DNA of 11,763 bases from Conidiobolus incongruus B7586 (lineage: Eukaryota > Entomophthoromycota > Entomophthoromycetes > Entomophthorales > Conidiobolaceae), in the NCBI GenBank assembly GCA_000697335.1, contig JNEM01008485.1:1-11763 (forward strand), given 5' to 3'. Under the pieces are notes generated by a model. It was not told the DNA's origin. It ran no database searches and saw only the letters and a program-made list of their open reading frames with translations. The position numbers and the translations under genes are program-made. Shown one piece after another: positions 7,241-11,763 of this stretch (positions are counted from its first letter, which is position 1; every line of letters starts with the position of its first letter).

Positions 7241-9269
7241 TTACTGATTTAGTTCATCATTTTGTGTACTGGTCTCAGTTTTGAAGACATTATCAACATT
7301 TGTCGAAACTTCCTCAGATTTAGATTGTGGTTCATATAAAGATTGATCAAGCTTGGGATTAGTTTCTTCTACTTTGAGTAATTCTGCTTCTTGATTCTCT
7401 TTAGGTTGATTCTCAGCTGGCGATTGTGGTACTTCCGTATCCTGTGAAGTAATATTGGATACCGTTTGATCTTGAATTTGATCTTGTTTGCTAATCTCTA
7501 AGTTATCATTATTAGCTGAAGCTTGAATCTCATCAATAGTGTTAGGGTTAGGTTGAGCAATATTTTCTTTGATATCTTGGGATTCTGATTCTGGTGATGA
7601 TGATTGATATTCAGAAACAAGTCCAATTGCTTGTTGAATATGTTCGTTATTATTATTATTATCTAATAGTTCAGGAGGATCAGTAGGAAGGGAAGCCTGT
7701 GGTACTTCCGGTTTAACTTTTAGTTCAGATTCATCTTTGGTTTCTTCGGTAGGGTTCTCTACAGGAATAGTATGATTCTCTGATTGTTCAGGAGAAATTT
7801 GTGCAGGCTCCTGGATCGATTCAGTGTTTTGGACAGATTCCTCTTGAGGAGTATCAAGTTTGATAGAGTCATTAGCAGGTTGGTTAGTAGATGCTTCAGA
7901 TGAAACTACAGCGGAATAATCAATAGGCTCTGGTTGTGGGAACGATCCAGAATCGTTGAGCAAAGTTGAAGTTGCTTCAAGGGATGATTCAGCAAGTTGA
8001 TTTTGGGATTCAGCAGGAATTTCAGGATTTGCATCGTTTGTACTCAGGTTGGTATTAGCAAGTTGTTGGTCCTGTGGTTCATCATTTGTTGGCAAACCAG
8101 TATGCAGTGTGGTATCAGAAACTTCGTTATGATCTGCAGGGTTAGAATCAGGTGGGCTTTGATTTTGAATATCTTTCACTAAGTTGGGTTGGGCAATAGA
8201 TTCCTCAGATTTTTGGACTGTTTCATCATTTGCAATTGTTGGTGTTATTTGCTGTTCTAAAGGCTGATCATCAATTTGCGGTTTAGATTCTGTATCAATG
8301 TCCATTCCATTTCCTTCGGTGACATTAGTAGTGCTGTCTTTACTTATTTCTTGAGGATTTTGAGGAGTGAAGGTATCAGGATTGGCTTCACTCTGAGCCT
8401 TAATATTGTCCAAGTCATTGGTTTGATTGTCTGTGACTTGTTCAGTTTGAGAAGTGATTTGATTAGGATCAATATCCATTTGGTTATCCTGAGATACTTC
8501 TTCTTTGACGGTGTCATTGGCTTGTTCAGAGTGATTAACAGTAGGTTCTGAGTCGATATCCATTTTGGTATCTTCAAGAACATTTTCCTCAATATCATTA
8601 TTAACTTGGCCATGTTTATCAGGAATAGGTTCAAGGTCAATATCCATTTTAGATTCTTCTTTAACCTGGCCATTGATTAAATTGGGTATTTCTGCATTCT
8701 CAGATAACTCTTTAGAGTTCAAATCTTCCGATTTTATGTTATTTTGTTGAGCTTCAGAAGTTGTTTGAGATGAGTTTTGAATAAATAGATTGGATTCATC
8801 ATTCGGTAAAGTATTGTCAGATAAGGGTTGAGATAAATTAGTTGCAGAATCTTCTAATACTTCAGTTTGAAAAGTGGTGTCTGCAGCCGGAGTAGGAGAT
8901 GGACTAGGTTGAGAATCAAATTCAGCTTGAACTTGAGCTAAAATCAATTGAAGATGAACATTACTGAATTTTAATAAATTAAAAATTAATCTTACTATTA
9001 ACCCACATAGGAATTTTAAGATGCTTAGCGTGAGGTGGATTATCTAATTTACGTTGCCTATAGTAAATTAGTAATAGTTAAACATATATTTAATACATAA
9101 ATATATTTGGAAATAATAAAATAAATATGTATATTGAATGAATAATAAATTACCATTTAAATACAGGCTCAAAGAAAGCTTGGCGTAATTGGTCCAATTC
9201 CGAATTATTATTGTTACCTCCATATCGTGTAGTTCTTCCTTCGAAATTGGCTCTCGATCTAGTTGTCAT
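7241..9269 (-). CDS. BCL7-like N-terminus with long disordered acidic tail (3 exons)
   Basis: Joined exons 9269-9154, 9057-8996 and 8937-7241 give 624 residues. The open frame of the last exon has no ATG until residue 157, so an upstream start is required; splicing keeps the frame exactly. The ATG at 9269 has A at -3. Residues 1-60 carry TRSRA (3-7), KWQRK (38-42) and LKIPMWV (52-58). As I recall BCL7 proteins, they have TRSRA, KWEKKW and LRI(F/Y)KWV in the same order, followed by a disordered tail. BCL7 is a small subunit of metazoan SWI/SNF complexes that contacts the nucleosome, so a nuclear chromatin role is likely. Residues 61-624 are rich in Q, N, S, E, D, T and P, with no cysteine or tryptophan and few aromatics, hence probably disordered. 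MDID recurs at 157, 185, 213 and 271; six SUMO-consensus motifs are present. A TATAAATA lies at 9365-9358 on the minus strand. The gene structure is firm; the family is moderate. Confidence 0.8.
7647..7662. repeat. Trinucleotide repeat coding for asparagines
   Basis: A short run of TTA/ATT triplets. On the minus strand it gives the NNNNN tract at residues 486-490 of the BCL7-like protein. A second, shorter asparagine run occurs in exon 1 (residues 19-22). Such tracts expand by replication slippage. Confidence 0.8.
8396..8659 (-). repeat. In-gene tandem repeat, 28 codons per unit (MDID repeat)
   Basis: Within the acidic tail, MDID starts at protein residues 157, 185 and 213, exactly 28 residues apart, and again at 271, 58 residues on (about two units). 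Units also share EP or PN just after MDID and a QVN/QAN/QVT segment mid-unit, usually with acidic residues and K or Q before the next M. This looks like an old 84-bp tandem duplication with one or more decayed copies. The fourth MDID is encoded at 8305-8294, outside the compact array. Confidence 0.75.
8938..8995 (-). other. Intron 2 of the BCL7-like gene (58 nt)
   Basis: The donor is GTAAG and the acceptor TTTTAG. It splits a codon after its first base (phase 1) and joins ...WVN to TQVQAEF. Size and signals are typical of fungal introns. Confidence 0.85.
9058..9153 (-). other. Intron 1 of the BCL7-like gene (96 nt)
   Basis: The donor is GTAATT and the acceptor CTATAG. A TACTAAT branch-point-like motif lies shortly before the acceptor. 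It splits the tryptophan codon TGG after its second base, giving K-W-Q across the junction, exactly inside the conserved block. Confidence 0.85.
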
Positions 9270-11300
9270 TTTGTTAATTTTATTAATTATTATTTGATAT
9301 TAGTTGTTTATTGTGTTTTATGTCCCAAAATACAACCAAGTATAATTAATTGGTTTTTATTTATATTTGTTATGGGATCGTTAATTGATTAACTCTTTTG
9401 GTTTAATATATAAAAACTTATATTTTTAATTTATACAGTATATTATTTTGATAATTATGAAAATTTAGCCTTGTTTTAGATTATGATTATTTTTAGAATA
9501 TCAGATTTCCTTTAAGAAATAATAATGAATTAAGTTAAACCACATTCAATCATACTTTAGATAGCCAACCTGAATAAAATAAAAATAATATATATAATAC
9601 CGATTTATTGACTCATTTGAAATTAAATTCAAATTGTATTTAAAGTAATGAAAATTTACGACATAATTGAATTATAATTTGTCATTTATAATTAATATTC
9701 AATTGTCATAAGTATTCTAAGATTTTTTACTTTGACTATATTGAATAGCAAATAACTATTGGTATGCAGTACATACTTCAAAGAATGCTTGAAGTTTAAC
9801 TCAAAAATATAAAAAATATCATTATATATCATATATCATACAAAAAATGAATAATATATCAATTTTAAATCTAACTTTTGGATTATTTAAATGGTATTTT
9901 TTATATGATTGATATACTTTTTCATTTTAATCTGTTAAACGGTATTCTATACCTTGTTACTAAAATTAAATTGATTTTGATTAATAAGTAAACTTCAATA
10001 GTTCTTTCTACATTAGTGATTTATAGATAATTATTGTATTATACTTCAAACTTTAATCTCACTTTGATATTTAATTATGAGATCAAATTATTATCTATAT
10101 TCCAAAATAAGAAAAATAACAGTTTTTGAACATTAAATCTGGAAAGCCCAAGGATAAAAATATAAATTGATTTTTTTAAGTTTTATCAACTTTTATTAAT
10201 TAATAGTACTCAGAGACTTAGTTCAAAGTTAACTTATAAAGTCTCATTTTAGTGAAAATTGTTTAATTAATGATGTTTATCTAAATTCAATTTTTTGTAA
10301 ATTCATTATATAAACACTCTTGATTGAATTAATAAAAATGATTCCATTATTATTGTGTTGTGTTTTATAATAAGTTTTATAATTAAATATTGTTGTTAGA
10401 AAATTACTCGAAATATGATTTAGTAAATTATTTATTAATCCTGCTCTTTAAAATGTTGAGACTGTTTGTCTTAGAACTTACTGTTGAGACATTATAGCAG
10501 AATATACAAAAAAAAACTTTTTTCTATCTTTATCATTTTTGGGTTTAAATAGTTGATTCAATGAATAATATACTAACAAAGAGTATCCTTTAATTATAGA
10601 CTAACAAAGCCAGCTTAAAATAGAAATAATATTGGTTTAACTATCAAAGTAGAATGGGTGATTAATTCTGAAATGCAATAATTATAAATTTCATTATTAT
10701 TTTCTAATTATTATTAATTATTATTTTTTTGATAAAATATATGATTATCCCTAATAATTGCTCATATTTATTAAATCCTTTTAAAAACAGCTATTCTAAA
10801 TTAATACATAATAAACTAATATTTGAGATATATAAATTCTTGTCTTTTAATATTTTTTTTTTCATTATAATCTATATTTATATTTATATCCTTATTTTAC
10901 CTTTAAATTATATAAAGTTGAATTTATATATAATATATATTATAAGCTTATTTTAATCTTATTTTCAATTTTTTGACAAAATGATAATAGGTAAAATAAT
11001 ATTAAATGATTATTATTGGTTGAACAATTTAATTTTAAAAGATTATCTTTATTTATTTATATATTTGGAAAAATTTATATAATTTTAAATCTATATTAAT
11101 AAAAAATTATTTATATATTATTTTAATATGTTATTTATATCAAAATGCTATTTGTAAGGCTTTGAAAAATATAATTTAATTTTTTTTGATTATATATTCT
11201 TAATAATATTAATGAGAATATATTTATAATATGTGTTATTATTGGATTATAAAAATATAACGTCTTGAATTTTTTGATAAATTTTATACTTTAAAATGAG
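9270..11300. other. Long AT-rich spacer without a gene
   Basis: About 2 kb with very low G+C and dense stops. The left end must hold the promoter of the BCL7-like gene. Near 10450-10620 there are two pairs of short direct repeats: TGTTGAGAC at 10454 and 10482, and ACTAACAAAG at 10572 and 10610. The open stretch at 10729-10956 is made almost entirely of A/T-only codons (I, Y, N, L, F, K) and is not credible as a gene. No RNA gene was recognised. Confidence 0.7.
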
Positions 11301-11307
11301 CTTGTAC

Positions 11308-11332
11308 TATCCTAATGCTGGAAACTAGGATA
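11308..11332. repeat. Inverted repeat (7-bp stem, 11-nt loop)
   Basis: TATCCTA and TAGGATA pair perfectly around a loop of 11 nt. It marks the left edge of the GATA-rich segment, and its right arm contains the first GATA of that cluster while its left arm contains the only reverse-strand GATA (TATC) there. Confidence 0.6.
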
Positions 11333-11632
11333 ATTGTATTGAATTAAATTGGAGTATAGGTAAGTTATAGGATTAGTTAAGGAGTTTTATTGGAAGTCTT
11401 TAATAGGGACTTGGAGTTAGTTTTCTTCTGATAGATAGATAAGTAGTTGGATAAATGGAGGAACAAATAGATAGATAGGCAGATCCTTGTTATTCCCCCT
11501 TCCTTATAATAAGATAAGAATGGATCAATTTAAGGAAAGTAGGATAAAAGATAAATTATGGGTAAACTGATATAAAAGATAAAATGTATATGGATTAATT
11601 GGATAGATATGTGACAAAGTTTTAAATTGATA
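11329..11632 (+). promoter_or_regulatory. Dense same-strand GATA motif cluster
   Basis: GATA occurs 15 times on the plus strand in about 300 nt (11329, 11430, 11434, 11438, 11450, 11470, 11474, 11513, 11543, 11550, 11569, 11578, 11602, 11606, 11629) and, apart from the hairpin's left arm, not on the other strand. Two short (GATA)n runs at 11430-11441 and 11470-11477 are microsatellite-like; the others are dispersed and several fit the (A/T)GATAA form used by fungal GATA factors of nitrogen and iron control. It may regulate a gene beyond the right edge, or be a decayed simple repeat. Confidence 0.4.
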
Positions 11633-11763
11633 TAAAATTTATATTTCAATTCAATATTTATATATATTATATATAATAATAAAATCTTGGTATTTGAAAT
11701 AATATAATTTTATTAATAAAGGTATCTTAATATTGATTAGTTTTATAATAATTGATATATATA
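11633..11763. other. AT-rich right end
   Basis: Very AT-rich DNA with no reading frame or motif that I can support. Confidence 0.6.

Noticed and set aside
7997-8750. Antisense and shifted frames inside the BCL7-like tail, one of 109 residues
   Set aside because: They are shadows of the low-complexity tail; the K/L/I-rich text is what a shifted reading of D/N/E-rich codons gives.
10729-10956. 75-residue open frame in the right-hand spacer
   Set aside because: Almost all codons are A/T-only and the text is I/Y/N/L/F/K; this is expected by chance in DNA this AT-rich.

Overview
This is a eukaryotic, almost certainly fungal, chromosomal window. The evidence is an SSE1-type Hsp110, an OAC1-type mitochondrial carrier, two short introns (58 and 96 nt) with fungal-style signals, and very AT-rich spacers. 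Exons are clearly richer in G+C than the gaps. The species cannot be fixed from the sequence. An AT-rich early-diverging fungus is my guess, and the standard genetic code fits everything seen.

Layout. All three genes lie on the minus strand. (1) Positions 594 to 1, running off the left edge: the first 198 codons of an Hsp110 chaperone (SSE1), with a canonical TATA box and two heat-shock-element-like sites upstream. (2) 595-2283: AT-rich spacer. (3) 3270-2284: an intact single-exon mitochondrial oxaloacetate-type carrier (OAC1), with a cluster of CCAAT boxes 280-470 bp upstream. (4) 3271-5099: spacer. (5) About 5130-7042: islands of higher G+C with decayed coding character on the plus strand. 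One has a weak retroelement-protease-like motif, so it is treated as a possible fossil. (6) 9269-7241: a three-exon gene for a 624-residue protein. It has a short conserved N-terminus that resembles BCL7 (a SWI/SNF chromatin-remodelling subunit) and a long, acidic, cysteine-free, probably disordered tail. The tail holds a 28-residue MDID repeat and six SUMO-consensus sites. (7) 9270-11763: AT-rich spacer, ending in a dense same-strand cluster of GATA motifs next to a hairpin.

The three genes (cytosolic proteostasis, mitochondrial metabolite transport, probable chromatin remodelling) share no pathway and look like ordinary neighbours on a sparse chromosome. I see no operon-like logic, CRISPR array, tRNA or rRNA. 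The most original items are the spliced BCL7-like gene with its repeat tail, the clean HSE/TATA promoter of SSE1, the CCAAT cluster at OAC1 and the GATA cluster at the right end. I did not find a convincing new multi-gene system.
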